Assembly (NCBI GenBank): GCA_963702705.1
Contig: CAVPDR010000002.1
Location: 744,001-808,000, forward strand
Reading direction: 5' to 3'
Origin: VRUE01 sp963702705
GTDB lineage: Bacteria > Actinomycetota > Thermoleophilia > Solirubrobacterales > 70-9
DNA: 64,000 nt
Shown: piece by piece, positions 40,898 through 49,914 of the stretch
Layout of the letters: every line of letters starts with the position of its first letter
Numbering within the stretch: the stretch's first letter is position 1
Position numbers and translations under genes: made by a program
Notes under the pieces: model-generated
Told to the model about the DNA's origin: nothing
The model's database searches: none
What the model saw: the letters and a program-made list of their open reading frames with translations, nothing else

Positions 40898-42472
40898 GTG
40901 GAGAGCGGCACTGTGGAGACGAGCACGGCGATCAACGGCTCGAACGGCGCCAACGGCGCCGCGACCGCCGAGAGCATCGATGTCCTCAACCCCGCGAACG
41001 GCAGCCTGGTCGACTCGATCCAGGTAGACGGCCCGGAGGCGATCGCCGCAACCGTCGCCCGCGTCCGCGCCAACCAGGCCGAGTGGGAGGCGATCGGAAT
41101 CGAGGGCCGCTACCACTGGCTCGGCAAGCTGCGCGACTGGATCCTCGACAACGTCGAGGAGGTCTCCGACACGGTGCAGGCGGAAACCGGAAAGGTCCGC
41201 GGCGACATCGCGGCCGAACTGTTCTACGTCACCGACCTGATCAACTTCTACGGCACCAACGCGGCCAAGTTCATCGGCGACGAAGCGGTGCGCCCACACT
41301 CGCCGCTGATCGCCTCCAAGAAGTTGACGATCCGCTACCGGCCGCACCCCGTCGTTGGGGTGATCAGCCCCTGGAACTTCCCCCTCGCGATGGGGCTGGG
41401 CGACTCGATCCCGGCCCTGCAGGCTGGCGCGGCGGTCGTCGTCAAGCCGTCCGAGTTCACCCCGCTCAGCCTGATCCAGATCATCGGTGCCTGGAAGCGA
41501 GAGCTCGGCGCCCCGGACGTCTTCGACTGCGTCCTCGGCACCGGCGACGCCGGCAGTGCCCTGGTCGATCGCGTCGACTGCGTCCAGTTCACCGGCTCGG
41601 ACCGGACCGGCCGCAAGGTGATGGTCCGTGCCGCCGAGACGCTGACCCCGGTCAGCCTCGAGCTCGGCGGCAAGGACCCGATGATCGTCCTTGCCGATGC
41701 CGACGTCGACCGCGCCGCAAACGCCGCCGCCTGGGGCGGGATGTACAACTCCGGTCAGGTCTGCCTCTCGGTTGAGCGAATCTACGTCGAGGAGCCCGTC
41801 TACGACGAGTTCGTCGCCAAGCTGACCGCGAAGGTCGGCGGCCTGCGCCAGGGCACCGACGGCCGCAAGCCCGAAAAGGACGTCGGCGCGATGACCTCGC
41901 CGAACCAGTCCTCGATAGTGGAAGAGCATGTAAGCGACGCACTCGCCAGCGGCGCCCGGGCGCTGACGGGCGGAAAGAAGGCCGACGGTCCCGGCGACTA
42001 CTACGAGCCGACCGTCCTCGTCGACGTCGACCACTCGATGAAGGTGATGCGAGACGAGACCTTCGGGCCTGTCGTGGGGGTGATGAAGGTGCGCGACTCC
42101 GAGGAGGCGGTGCGCCTCGCCAACGACAGCCGCTACGGTCTAGCCGCGTCGGTCTTCGGCGATAAGGACCGAGCCGAGAAGCTCGCGCACCGGATCGAGG
42201 CAGGCTCGGTAAACGTCAACGACGTGATCACCAACATGCTCGCCATGGGCGTCCCTATGGGCGGCTGGAAGCAATCCGGAATCGGCTTCCGCCACGGCGA
42301 CTACGGAATCAAGAAGTACTGCCGCCCGGAGTCGATCGTCGTAACCCGCTTCGGCGGCAAGAACGAACCGGCCTGGTACCCCTACACAAAGGGGCGTCGA
42401 GGGCTGGTCAACCGAGTCGCCACGGCGTTCAACGCGCGGGATTGGCGCCGGCGCTTGGGGTTGCGCGGCTGA
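40898..42472 (+). CDS. NAD(P)-dependent aldehyde dehydrogenase (succinate-semialdehyde type)
   Basis: A 524-residue ALDH. Catalytic Glu at about 254 in LELGGKDPMIV, nucleophilic Cys at about 288 in NSGQVCLSVERIYV, and the cofactor region VVGVISPWNFPLAMGLGD are intact; KVMRDETFGPVVGV and VNVNDVITNMLAMGVPMGGW mark the GabD-like/SSADH subgroup. It oxidises an aldehyde to its acid. The N-terminus has a 30-residue disordered Asn/Gly/Ala stretch. GTG start with GGAAGGGAG upstream. The last 80 bases use less GC-rich codons near the palindromic element that follows. Confidence 0.93.
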   Translation: MESGTVETSTAINGSNGANGAATAESIDVLNPANGSLVDSIQVDGPEAIAATVARVRANQAEWEAIGIEGRYHWLGKLRDWILDNVEEVSDTVQAETGKVRGDIAAELFYVTDLINFYGTNAAKFIGDEAVRPHSPLIASKKLTIRYRPHPVVGVISPWNFPLAMGLGDSIPALQAGAAVVVKPSEFTPLSLIQIIGAWKRELGAPDVFDCVLGTGDAGSALVDRVDCVQFTGSDRTGRKVMVRAAETLTPVSLELGGKDPMIVLADADVDRAANAAAWGGMYNSGQVCLSVERIYVEEPVYDEFVAKLTAKVGGLRQGTDGRKPEKDVGAMTSPNQSSIVEEHVSDALASGARALTGGKKADGPGDYYEPTVLVDVDHSMKVMRDETFGPVVGVMKVRDSEEAVRLANDSRYGLAASVFGDKDRAEKLAHRIEAGSVNVNDVITNMLAMGVPMGGWKQSGIGFRHGDYGIKKYCRPESIVVTRFGGKNEPAWYPYTKGRRGLVNRVATAFNARDWRRRLGLRG

Positions 42473-42489
42473 CCTGACGTAGGCGGAGG

Positions 42490-42591
42490 AGGGGTCCGGG
42501 CACCCTCCCCTGGAGACCGTTGCGCAGCAGCTCGTCCCGGGAGATGCGTGGCGTGGTCCCTGAGCCTCCAGGGGAGGGTGCCCGGACCCCT
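42490..42591. repeat. Long-armed palindromic element between ALDH and metH
   Basis: Perfect 26-bp arms (42490-42515 and 42566-42591) around a 50-base centre, immediately upstream of metH. Arm composition resembles the element at 36100 (GGGTCNGG...CCCTC) but the TTTTTCG inner arms are missing. It could be a terminator/leader structure or a degenerate member of that family. Confidence 0.85.
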
Positions 42592-42607
42592 TACCCTTCC
42601 TAAGTTC

Positions 42608-45600
42608 ATGCCTGACCGAGACTTCATAGCTGCGACCCGTGAGCGCGTCGTCGTCTTCGACGGCGGCATGGGCGCGACCCTGGAGCAGTTTGAGCTTACG
42701 CAGGAGGACTACGGCGGGCTTGCGGGGAAGTGTCATGAGGCCCTTGTGCTCAATCGGCCCGACGTGATCGAGGGGGTTCATGCCTCGATGCTGGAAGCCG
42801 GGGCTGAGGTGGTTGAGACCGACAGCTTTCAGGGGTCGCGGTTGAAGCTCGAAGAGTGGGGGCTTGGCGAGCACACGCTGGAGATCAATACGAAGGCGGC
42901 TGAAATTGCGCGCAAGGCCGCCGGGCCGGATCGCTTCGTCGCCGGCTCGATCGGGCCGACCGGGTTTCTGCCCGCGTCCACCGATCCCACGCTCGGAAAC
43001 ATCAGCTTTGGCAAGCTCGTGGAGGTCTTTGCCGAGCAGGCTCGTGGCCTGGTCGAAGGTGGCGCCGACCTGATCATCATCGAGACCGCGCAGGACATCC
43101 TCGAGGTCAAGGCGGCAATCTTCGGCGCCCGCGAGGCGTTCAAGGAGACCGGCCGGACGCTGCCGATCCAGACCAGCGTCTCGCTGCTGCCAAACGGCGG
43201 CAAGATGCTGCTCGGCACCGACATCCAGGCGGTGCTGACGACGCTGACCGCGCTCGACGTCGACGTGATCGGCCTCAACTGCTCGACCGGGCCCGAGGAC
43301 ATGCGCGACGCGATCCGCTTCCTCGGCGAGAGCAGCCCGCTGCCGGTGCACTGCATCCCCAACGCCGGCCTGCCGCTGCAGGGACCCGATGGCGAGACGA
43401 TCTTCCCCGAAGAGCCCGAGCCGCTGGCGGCGACCCTGGGTGAGTTTGTCGAGCGCTACGGCGTCGGCATCGTCGGCGGCTGCTGCGGGACGACGCCCGA
43501 GCACATCCGTGCGATCCACGAGCGGGTCGACGGTCGCGTCCCGGGCGAGCGCCCGGCGCCGGGACCGATCGAGGTCTCATCGATGATGACCTCCACCCCG
43601 CTGGTCCAGGAACCGCGGCCGACCCTGGTCGGCGAGCGGGTCAACTCGCAGGGCTCGCGCAAGGCCAAGGAGCTGCTGCTCGCCGACGACTACGACGGCC
43701 TGGTCCAGGTCGCAGAAGACCAGGTCGAAGGCGGCGCCCACGTGCTCGATATCTGCGTGGCGCTGACCGAGCGCCAGGACGAGGACGAGCAGATGGCGGC
43801 GGTCGCCAAGCGAATCTCACTGACCCAGCCATCGCCGATCCAGGTCGACTCGACCGAGCCGGAGGTGCTGAAGGCGGCACTGGAGCAGATCCCGGGGCGA
43901 GCGATCGTCAACTCGATCAACCTCGAGGCGGGCCGCGACAAGGCCGACGTCGTCGTGCCGCTGGCCGTGGAACACGGGGCGGCGCTGATCGCCCTGACGA
44001 TCGACGAGGTCGGGATGGCGAAGACGGCCGAGCGCAAGGTCGAGATCGCTCAAAGAATTCGCGACATCGCCTGCAACGAGCACGGCCTCGACCCCGAGGC
44101 GCTGATCTTCGACGCGCTCACCTTCACCTTGACCACGGGCGATGACGAGTGGAAGCCCTCTGCCGTGGAGACGATCGAGGGCATCCGCCGGATCAAGGCC
44201 GAGATCCCCGGCGTGAAGACTTCGCTCGGTGTCTCCAACGTCTCCTTCGGTGTCTCGCCGCGGCCACGCGCCGTGCTCAACTCGGTCTTCCTCCACCACT
44301 GCGTCGAGGCCGGGCTCGACCTGGCGATGGTCAACCCGAACCACATCACGCCCTACTCGGAGATCTCCGCGGAGGAGCGCGAGCTGACCGACGACCTCGT
44401 CTTCAATCGCCGCGAGGACGCGCTGGAGCGCTTCATCTCCCACTTCGAGTCAAAGGGCGAGGAGGAGGCCGAGGAGGCCGCCGACCCGACCGAGGGCATG
44501 GAGCCCGAGGAGGCCCTGCACTGGCACATCCTGCGCCGCAAGAAGGACGGGGTCGAGGATTGGATCGACCGCTCGGTCGAGAAGATCGGTGCCGTCCCGA
44601 CCCTCAACGAGGTGCTGCTGCCGGCGATGAAGGAGGTCGGCGACAAGTTCGGCGCCGGCGAACTGATCCTGCCCTTCGTCCTGCAGTCGGCCGAAGTGAT
44701 GAAGCGCGCCGTCGCCCAGCTGGAGAACTACCTGGACCGGATCGACGGCCACACCAAGGGCAAGGTTGTGATCGCGACCGTCTTCGGCGACGTTCACGAC
44801 ATCGGCAAGTCGCTGGTCAACACGATCCTGACCAACAACGGCTACACCGTGATCGACCTCGGCAAGCAGGTCCCAATCGACACGATCATCGAGGCCGCGG
44901 TCGAGAACGAGGCCGACGCGATCGGCCTCTCCGCCCTGCTCGTCTCGACCTCGAAGCAGATGCCCGCCTGCATCCAGGAGCTGCACCAGCGCGGGCTCGA
45001 CTTCCCAGTGTTGATCGGAGGCGCCGCGATCAACCGCGACTTCGGCCGCCGCACGCTCTACCCGAAGGGCAAAGAGTCCGATGAGGTCTACGGACCGGGC
45101 GTCTTCTACTGCAAGGACGCCTTCCAGGGCCTGGACACGATGGACGCGCTGGTCGACGAGCCGGCCCGCGAGGCGCTGGTCACGCGGATCCGCGCCGAGG
45201 CCCAAGAGCTGCGCGAGAAGCCGGTCAAGGTCGACGACGGGCCGCCTACTAGCGACGACAGCGCCCGCTCAGCGGCACGAACCGACGTGCCGATCCCCGA
45301 GCCGCCCTTCGAGGGAGTGCGCGAGGTCGAGATCGACCTCGACGATGTCTTCCCCTACCTCGATCGCCACGTGCTCTTCAAGCTGCACTGGGGTGGCCGC
45401 GGCGTCAAGGGCGAGGCCTGGCGGGACCTGGTCGAGGGGACCGACGGCGAGGAGGGCTTCGCGCCACGGCTGGAGCGGATGTGGCGAGAGCAAGACTACC
45501 TTCGCCCGCGAGCGCGGCTCGGCTATTTCCCCTGCAATACCGAGGGCAACGAGCTGATCGTCTTCGATCCCGAACAGCCCGAACGCGAGCTCGAGCGACT

Positions 45601-46138
45601 CGTCTTCCCGCGTCAGCCCAAGCACGACCGGATCTGCCTCGCCGACTTCTATCGCCCGCTCGACTCCGGCGAACGCGACATCGTCGCGCTGCAGGGGGTG
45701 ACGGTCGGCCCCGAGGTCACCGAGCTGATCGAGCGGCTCGAGGGCGAAGGCGAGTTCGCCGAGCAGCTCTTCGTCCACGGCCTCGGAGTGCAGTCGGCCG
45801 AGGGCCTGGCCGAGTGGCTGCACGCCCAGGTGCGACGCGATCTCGGAATTGGCCTCGACCAGGGGCGGCGTTACTCATGGGGTTACCCGGCCTGCCCCGA
45901 CCAGTCCGAGCACGAGAAGGTTTGGCGACTTCTCGGCCTCGAGAAGATCGGCATGACGCTCTCCGACGGACATGCGGTGCTGCCGGAGCAGTCAACCGTC
46001 GCGATCATCGCCCACCACCCCCAAGCGGTCTACTTCGGGATGAAATCCGGGTTCATCCCGGAGGACAGCTCACCGGACGAACTGATTGCCGGCACCGAGC
46101 GCGGTGGGGAGATGGTGTCCAGCGAGCCCGCAAAATAG
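42608..46138 (+). CDS. metH: Cobalamin-dependent methionine synthase
   Basis: An 1176-residue MetH that transfers a methyl group from methyltetrahydrofolate to homocysteine by way of cobalamin. All four modules are visible: homocysteine domain (about 10-320; zinc ligands in GLNCSTG and VGGCCGTTPEH), folate domain (from PTLVGERVNSQGSRKAKELL, 337), B12 cap and B12 domain with the cobalt-binding His in DVHDIGKSLV (about 727), and the reactivation domain with RRYSWGYPACPDQSE (about 1086-1100). ATG 42608. The first 300 bases use many T- and A-ending codons, unlike the rest; a large palindrome lies 16 bp upstream. No cobalamin riboswitch is recognisable in the leader. Confidence 0.95.
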   Translation: MPDRDFIAATRERVVVFDGGMGATLEQFELTQEDYGGLAGKCHEALVLNRPDVIEGVHASMLEAGAEVVETDSFQGSRLKLEEWGLGEHTLEINTKAAEIARKAAGPDRFVAGSIGPTGFLPASTDPTLGNISFGKLVEVFAEQARGLVEGGADLIIIETAQDILEVKAAIFGAREAFKETGRTLPIQTSVSLLPNGGKMLLGTDIQAVLTTLTALDVDVIGLNCSTGPEDMRDAIRFLGESSPLPVHCIPNAGLPLQGPDGETIFPEEPEPLAATLGEFVERYGVGIVGGCCGTTPEHIRAIHERVDGRVPGERPAPGPIEVSSMMTSTPLVQEPRPTLVGERVNSQGSRKAKELLLADDYDGLVQVAEDQVEGGAHVLDICVALTERQDEDEQMAAVAKRISLTQPSPIQVDSTEPEVLKAALEQIPGRAIVNSINLEAGRDKADVVVPLAVEHGAALIALTIDEVGMAKTAERKVEIAQRIRDIACNEHGLDPEALIFDALTFTLTTGDDEWKPSAVETIEGIRRIKAEIPGVKTSLGVSNVSFGVSPRPRAVLNSVFLHHCVEAGLDLAMVNPNHITPYSEISAEERELTDDLVFNRREDALERFISHFESKGEEEAEEAADPTEGMEPEEALHWHILRRKKDGVEDWIDRSVEKIGAVPTLNEVLLPAMKEVGDKFGAGELILPFVLQSAEVMKRAVAQLENYLDRIDGHTKGKVVIATVFGDVHDIGKSLVNTILTNNGYTVIDLGKQVPIDTIIEAAVENEADAIGLSALLVSTSKQMPACIQELHQRGLDFPVLIGGAAINRDFGRRTLYPKGKESDEVYGPGVFYCKDAFQGLDTMDALVDEPAREALVTRIRAEAQELREKPVKVDDGPPTSDDSARSAARTDVPIPEPPFEGVREVEIDLDDVFPYLDRHVLFKLHWGGRGVKGEAWRDLVEGTDGEEGFAPRLERMWREQDYLRPRARLGYFPCNTEGNELIVFDPEQPERELERLVFPRQPKHDRICLADFYRPLDSGERDIVALQGVTVGPEVTELIERLEGEGEFAEQLFVHGLGVQSAEGLAEWLHAQVRRDLGIGLDQGRRYSWGYPACPDQSEHEKVWRLLGLEKIGMTLSDGHAVLPEQSTVAIIAHHPQAVYFGMKSGFIPEDSSPDELIAGTERGGEMVSSEPAK

Positions 46139-46147
46139 GAGGAACAT

Positions 46148-46172
46148 CAGCCCAATTATCCAACTTGGGCTG
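46148..46172 (+). terminator. Hairpin after metH
   Basis: CAGCCCAA and TTGGGCTG (8 bp, perfect) around a nine-base loop, beginning 10 nt after the metH stop. No clear U run follows, so it may be a 3' stabilising hairpin or a weak terminator. Confidence 0.5.
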
Positions 46173-46750
46173 GAAAGTACGCTATTTGCGTTCTATGCTC
46201 TTTTGGCCGTAAGGGCTTTTGCCCAAGCGGTATTGAGTTACGGTTAGCGCCGGGGCTCCTCCTCTCACTTGGGGGCCCCGGCGCGACAATCTGGGTTCGG
46301 TATGGATCGCACCTGACCCTCAACTCCTTCGACACTGTTCAGGCGGCGGCGTGGGGCGAAGCCGACTGGCCCCGCCCCACCGCTCGCTGCTCGTCCCCCC
46401 GCTGACGACGAATGGGGGGTCGATCTCTGGTCGGTCGCCGTGCGCCCCGGCCCAGTCCAACCGAGGGGATGACTACCAACACCAAGTCTTATGAAGATTC
46501 TCCGGATCCATCGGTTGGCGCCTCGTCGCTCTCGACTTGGCTCCCACTCGCGGCCCCGCAGTTACATTGAATAACAGGCCTGGATTTCCCGGTCAAGAGG
46601 TACAGATTATTCACACTAATCCCTAATCCTAATCAGAACTGGTGGCGTGTTTTTGCCTGCAACTCCCAGCAATACGGAAATGCGCGCGCGCGATTCCGCG
46701 AAAGCGGCGCGACTTGCAGATCTCAGAGACGCGTCGGATGTTCATCAACA

Positions 46751-46771
46751 TACACTGCATTATTTAGTGTA
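46751..46771 (-). terminator. Small hairpin after the HxlR-like regulator gene
   Basis: TACACT and AGTGTA (6 bp) around an AT-rich nine-base loop, directly after the minus-strand stop at 46773. Weak; termination is possible only with help. Confidence 0.35.
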
Positions 46772-46772
46772 G

Positions 46773-47774
46773 TCAAAGCGAATGGTTGAAAAACAGTGAG
46801 GCGTGTATTCCCTCGATCACGGCAGTCGCCAAACGCGGCTCGGCACCACCCATACGCAAACGCTCGAGGCGCCCATCGCGGATGGCCTCGACCCAGGCAT
46901 TGACCGAGCCGAGTGCCCAGGTCGGAGGCTCCTGCTCGAGGCGGGAGACGCACGAGGTGACGGTTCCTTGTGCGATCTCGACGTTGACGCCGGCCAGACG
47001 GCCCCGGGATTCGGCACCGTTCCCCGAGCCGGTATCCACCGCAAGCAGGCATGAGCCGCTGTAGTTAACGGTTAGTTCGACCAGGGGTACCGCGAGGAGA
47101 AACGCCGCCTCGATATCGATGCGCGCCAGAGGTTCGGTCGCCTCAGCAAAATGCTCACACTCACAGCGGCCGGCCGCCACCAGTGGACCGACCGCCTGAC
47201 GCGTCCACTCGGTGACGGCATAGGGCTTGACGCCCCTTCCCCCATCCGGGCTGAACTCGACCTGGCGCGCCGCCCGCATCGCCGAGAGACGACGCTCGAG
47301 GGCCGGATAGCTGACCTCCTGAATCACGCTGCTGAGTTCGGTCAGGGCCAGCGGCCGGGCCGCCAGCGCTCGCAGCATGGTCGAACCCCAGGCACCGACC
47401 AGCGCCCTGATCGCTCCCTTGGCAGGCTCACTGCCAAGCGCAATCGGCCCCTGCGGCGCCTGCGCCAGCCAGGCTTCGACCACCTTGGCCACCGCGAGAA
47501 TGCCTCGTCCGGCCACGGTCAGCTCGTTCTCAACCGTGTACGGCATGCCACTGCGCACGTGTCGCTCGAGCGCTCCGATCGCCCGTAGGTTGCCGACCTG
47601 GCCCCGCAAGGTCGTCTGCGCGGCGCCACCGATCCGTTCGCGCAGTTCCGGCAGGCGCAGCGGACCCTCGAGGTGGGCGCGCAGGATCGGGACGCTCAGT
47701 GGTCCGGCGATCAGGGAAAGCACCGTCCCGCCGGCTCGAACCCTTGCAGGCGGCATTGTGCTGTCGGCTTCCAT
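46773..47774 (-). CDS. Transcriptional regulator with two HxlR-like winged-helix domains
   Basis: A 333-residue protein made of two consecutive winged-helix units: residues 18-95 (LIAGPLSVPILRAHLEGPLR, LPELRERIGG) and 122-210 (LVGAWGSTMLRALAARPLAL, TELSSVIQEVSYPALERRLS), each resembling an HxlR-type single-domain regulator, then a C-terminal SCP2-like or ligand-binding region. The tandem arrangement would let a monomer act as a pseudo-dimer. Known from several Thermoleophilia-like proteins; no target is known. ATG start. The gene has an AT-rich upstream region (47775-47927). Confidence 0.75.
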   Translation of the reverse strand: MEADSTMPPARVRAGGTVLSLIAGPLSVPILRAHLEGPLRLPELRERIGGAAQTTLRGQVGNLRAIGALERHVRSGMPYTVENELTVAGRGILAVAKVVEAWLAQAPQGPIALGSEPAKGAIRALVGAWGSTMLRALAARPLALTELSSVIQEVSYPALERRLSAMRAARQVEFSPDGGRGVKPYAVTEWTRQAVGPLVAAGRCECEHFAEATEPLARIDIEAAFLLAVPLVELTVNYSGSCLLAVDTGSGNGAESRGRLAGVNVEIAQGTVTSCVSRLEQEPPTWALGSVNAWVEAIRDGRLERLRMGGAEPRLATAVIEGIHASLFFNHSL

Positions 47775-47927
47775 GATCAGGGAACTATCGGGTAATCAAG
47801 ATGCCCTTTACAACTGCCGTCAGCTTCAGGCACCCTATTGGAAACGATATTCGCCCGCCGTTGTCAGGCTTTAGTGACAAAACGCAGACAGGTGTCTGCG
47901 GGATCGTGCTCGGCGGCTGGGCCCGAC

Positions 47928-49334
47928 CTAGCCGGAGATGCGCTCGCCGAGGGTCTCGAGCATGTCCTCGACCCGGACGAACTTGACCCGCGGGCGTCCG
48001 TGCGGCTCGCCACGACCGACCTCGGCCTGATCGATCGCCCGCCAGTCCTCGAAGCTGACGTAGCGGATGCCGCGCTCGCCGAGCAGCGCCTCGACCGCTG
48101 CCGGGTCGGGGCTCTCGGGGCTGAGCAGCGCCTGCGACTCGATGTCGGCAAGCAGGTGCTGGACCGTCTCCAGCGCGTCCTTCTTGTTGGTGCCGATCAC
48201 GCCCGAGGGCCCGCGCTTGATCCAGCCCGCCGTGTAGTGGCCGACCTTGTGGCCGGAGTCGTGGGAGTCGAGCACACGGCCGCCCTCGTTGAGGATCAAG
48301 CCACGCTTCTGGTCGAAAGGCACGCCCTCGATTGGGATTCCCGTGTAGCCCACGGAGCGCAGCACCAGGCCGCACTCGAGCTCTTCGCGCTCACCGGTGT
48401 CGCGGGCACGCAGCGTGCCGCCCTCTTCGACCAGCTCGTTGCGCCCGATCACGATCTTTTCGACCTTGCCGTCACCCTGGATCTCGACCGGCGAGGCGAG
48501 GAAGCGCAGGACGATCCGCTGATGCTTGCCCTCTGGAGTCCGCCGGGAGAACTCGCGCAGCGTCTCGACGTTGACCCGGGTCGTCTTGTCGGCCTCGTCG
48601 GACTCGAGGTAGGCGGCGCTCGCCGGGTCGAGCTCGACGTCGGCCGGGTCGACGATCACGTCGGCGTCCTCCATCTCCCCCAGCTCCTTGATCTCGGGGT
48701 TGGTGAAAGCCGCCTGCACCGGGCCGCGGCGACCGAGCACGACGATCTCGCGGATCTTCTTCGCGTCGAGCAGCTCGATCGCGTGGTCGGCGGTGTCGGT
48801 CTGGCGCAGCTCGTGATCGGTCAGCGCGAGCATCCGGGCGACGTCCATCGCCACGTTGCCGTTGCCGATCACGACGGCGCGCTCGCAGGAGAGGTCGAAC
48901 TCGTCGCTGGCGTAGTCGGGATGGGCGTTGTACCAACCGACGAAGGCCGTGGCAGCGTGGCTGCCGGGCAGCTCTTCGCCCGGAATGCCGAGCTGGCGGT
49001 CGGTCTCGCAGCCGACCGTGAAGACGATCGCGTGATAGAGCCGTTCGAGATCCTCGACCTCGATGTCGTGCCCGACCTTGACGTTGCCGAAGAAGCGGAA
49101 GCCCTCGCGTGCAGCGGTTTTTTCGTAGACCCGGATCACCGACTTGATCTTCGGATGGTCGGGCGCGACTCCGCCGCGGACCAGGCCGAACGGCGTCGGC
49201 AGGCGGTCGAAGAGGTCGACCTGGGCGTGCGCGTCCTCGCCTTTGAGGATGTGCTCGGCGGCGTAGAAGCCAGAGGGGCCGGCGCCGACGATGGCGACGC
49301 GGACGGGGTTTTCTGGGGTTCCGATCTTGGTCAT
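47928..49334 (-). CDS. fprA: FprA-type ferredoxin/adrenodoxin-NADP reductase
   Basis: A 468-residue flavoprotein with FAD-binding VAIVGAGPSGFYAA (13-26), the marker LFDRLPTPFGLVRGGVAPDH, NADP-binding VVIGNGNVAMDVARML, and the C-terminal AGWIKRGPSGVIGTNKKDA. This is the mitochondrial-adrenodoxin-reductase-like family (FprA/FprB of mycobacteria), which reduces ferredoxins with NADPH for P450 or Fe-S work. ATG start. No ferredoxin or P450 gene is adjacent, so it probably serves several partners. Confidence 0.95.
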   Translation of the reverse strand: MTKIGTPENPVRVAIVGAGPSGFYAAEHILKGEDAHAQVDLFDRLPTPFGLVRGGVAPDHPKIKSVIRVYEKTAAREGFRFFGNVKVGHDIEVEDLERLYHAIVFTVGCETDRQLGIPGEELPGSHAATAFVGWYNAHPDYASDEFDLSCERAVVIGNGNVAMDVARMLALTDHELRQTDTADHAIELLDAKKIREIVVLGRRGPVQAAFTNPEIKELGEMEDADVIVDPADVELDPASAAYLESDEADKTTRVNVETLREFSRRTPEGKHQRIVLRFLASPVEIQGDGKVEKIVIGRNELVEEGGTLRARDTGEREELECGLVLRSVGYTGIPIEGVPFDQKRGLILNEGGRVLDSHDSGHKVGHYTAGWIKRGPSGVIGTNKKDALETVQHLLADIESQALLSPESPDPAAVEALLGERGIRYVSFEDWRAIDQAEVGRGEPHGRPRVKFVRVEDMLETLGERISG

Positions 49335-49374
49335 CGCGAGCGCGAAAGAATAGGGAACTCGGGGCGCGGGGCGC

Positions 49375-49914
49375 TTACGCGGCGAGCAGCAGCTGGTTGC
49401 AGTCGGGGCAGATGCCGTGGCTCAGTGCCGGCAGCTCCGCCCGGTTGAACAGCTCCAGGCGCCGCGCCGCCTCCTCGACCTCGACCCACTCGCCATCGAC
49501 TTCGAAGCGGTCGCACCAGCCGCACATGTCGAGAATGTCGTCGCCGCGCGGCGTGGCCGGATCGAGCAGCTGCTGCGGTAAGTCGCGCAGCTCTTCCGAG
49601 CGCGCCCGCGCCGAGAAGAGGACGACGCGCCCGCCAGGGCGGGCGACGATCCTGATGTTCATCTCGCGGCGCACCGCGGGACCGTCGCAGCGGAAGGGCA
49701 ACTCGATGTCGCCGACCTCGTTGCGAACCCGCCGCACCAGGAGCCGCTGCAGTTTGACCATCTCGTGCCCGGCGACGTAGTCCCAGAGCGAGCGACCGAG
49801 GCTGGTCCGCGCCTCGTCCCAGCCGTTCTCATCGGCAAAACTGTAGTAGCCCTCGTCGACCCTGATCAGGTGGTCGTGCTCGTCGATCGCGTAGCTGAGC
49901 GTCTGGGTCGTCAT
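49375..49914 (-). CDS. PAS-like protein with C-terminal zinc-ribbon-type CxxC pairs
   Basis: A 179-residue cytoplasmic protein. The first part resembles a PAS-type sensor (IDEHDHLIRVDEGYYSFADE, then GRSLWDYVAGHEMVKLQRLL); the C-terminus has two cysteine pairs, MCGWCDRFEVDGEW and HGICPDCNQLL, typical of a small zinc or heme-binding ribbon. ATG 49914 overlaps the HemQ stop by four bases (ATGA). The tight coupling to heme synthesis suggests a redox or heme-linked sensor, but this is inference. Confidence 0.75.
   Translation of the reverse strand: MTTQTLSYAIDEHDHLIRVDEGYYSFADENGWDEARTSLGRSLWDYVAGHEMVKLQRLLVRRVRNEVGDIELPFRCDGPAVRREMNIRIVARPGGRVVLFSARARSEELRDLPQQLLDPATPRGDDILDMCGWCDRFEVDGEWVEVEEAARRLELFNRAELPALSHGICPDCNQLLLAA

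Larger units (their letters stand above)
46139..46772. other. 634-bp gene-free region with successive hairpins; possible structured RNA
   Basis: No convincing protein gene. Four hairpins follow each other on the plus strand: 46148-46172, 46247-46284 (GCGCCGGGGC arms), 46351-46380 (GTGGGGCG arms) and 46394-46420 (six-base G/C arms). From about 46560 the DNA becomes AT-rich. It could contain the metH 3' UTR, a small RNA or a degenerate gene. No known RNA family (RNase P, tmRNA, 6S, SRP) was recognised. Confidence 0.4.

Noticed and set aside
42484..42607. Cobalamin or SAM riboswitch before metH
   Set aside because: The leader holds only the 26-bp palindrome; no B12-box or SAM-box core sequence was found.
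46469..46570. A 33-codon reading frame (MTTNTKSYEDSPDPS...) in the metH downstream gap
   Set aside because: The G-rich stretch abuts the ATG, leaving no proper ribosome-site spacing, and the composition is not clearly protein-like.
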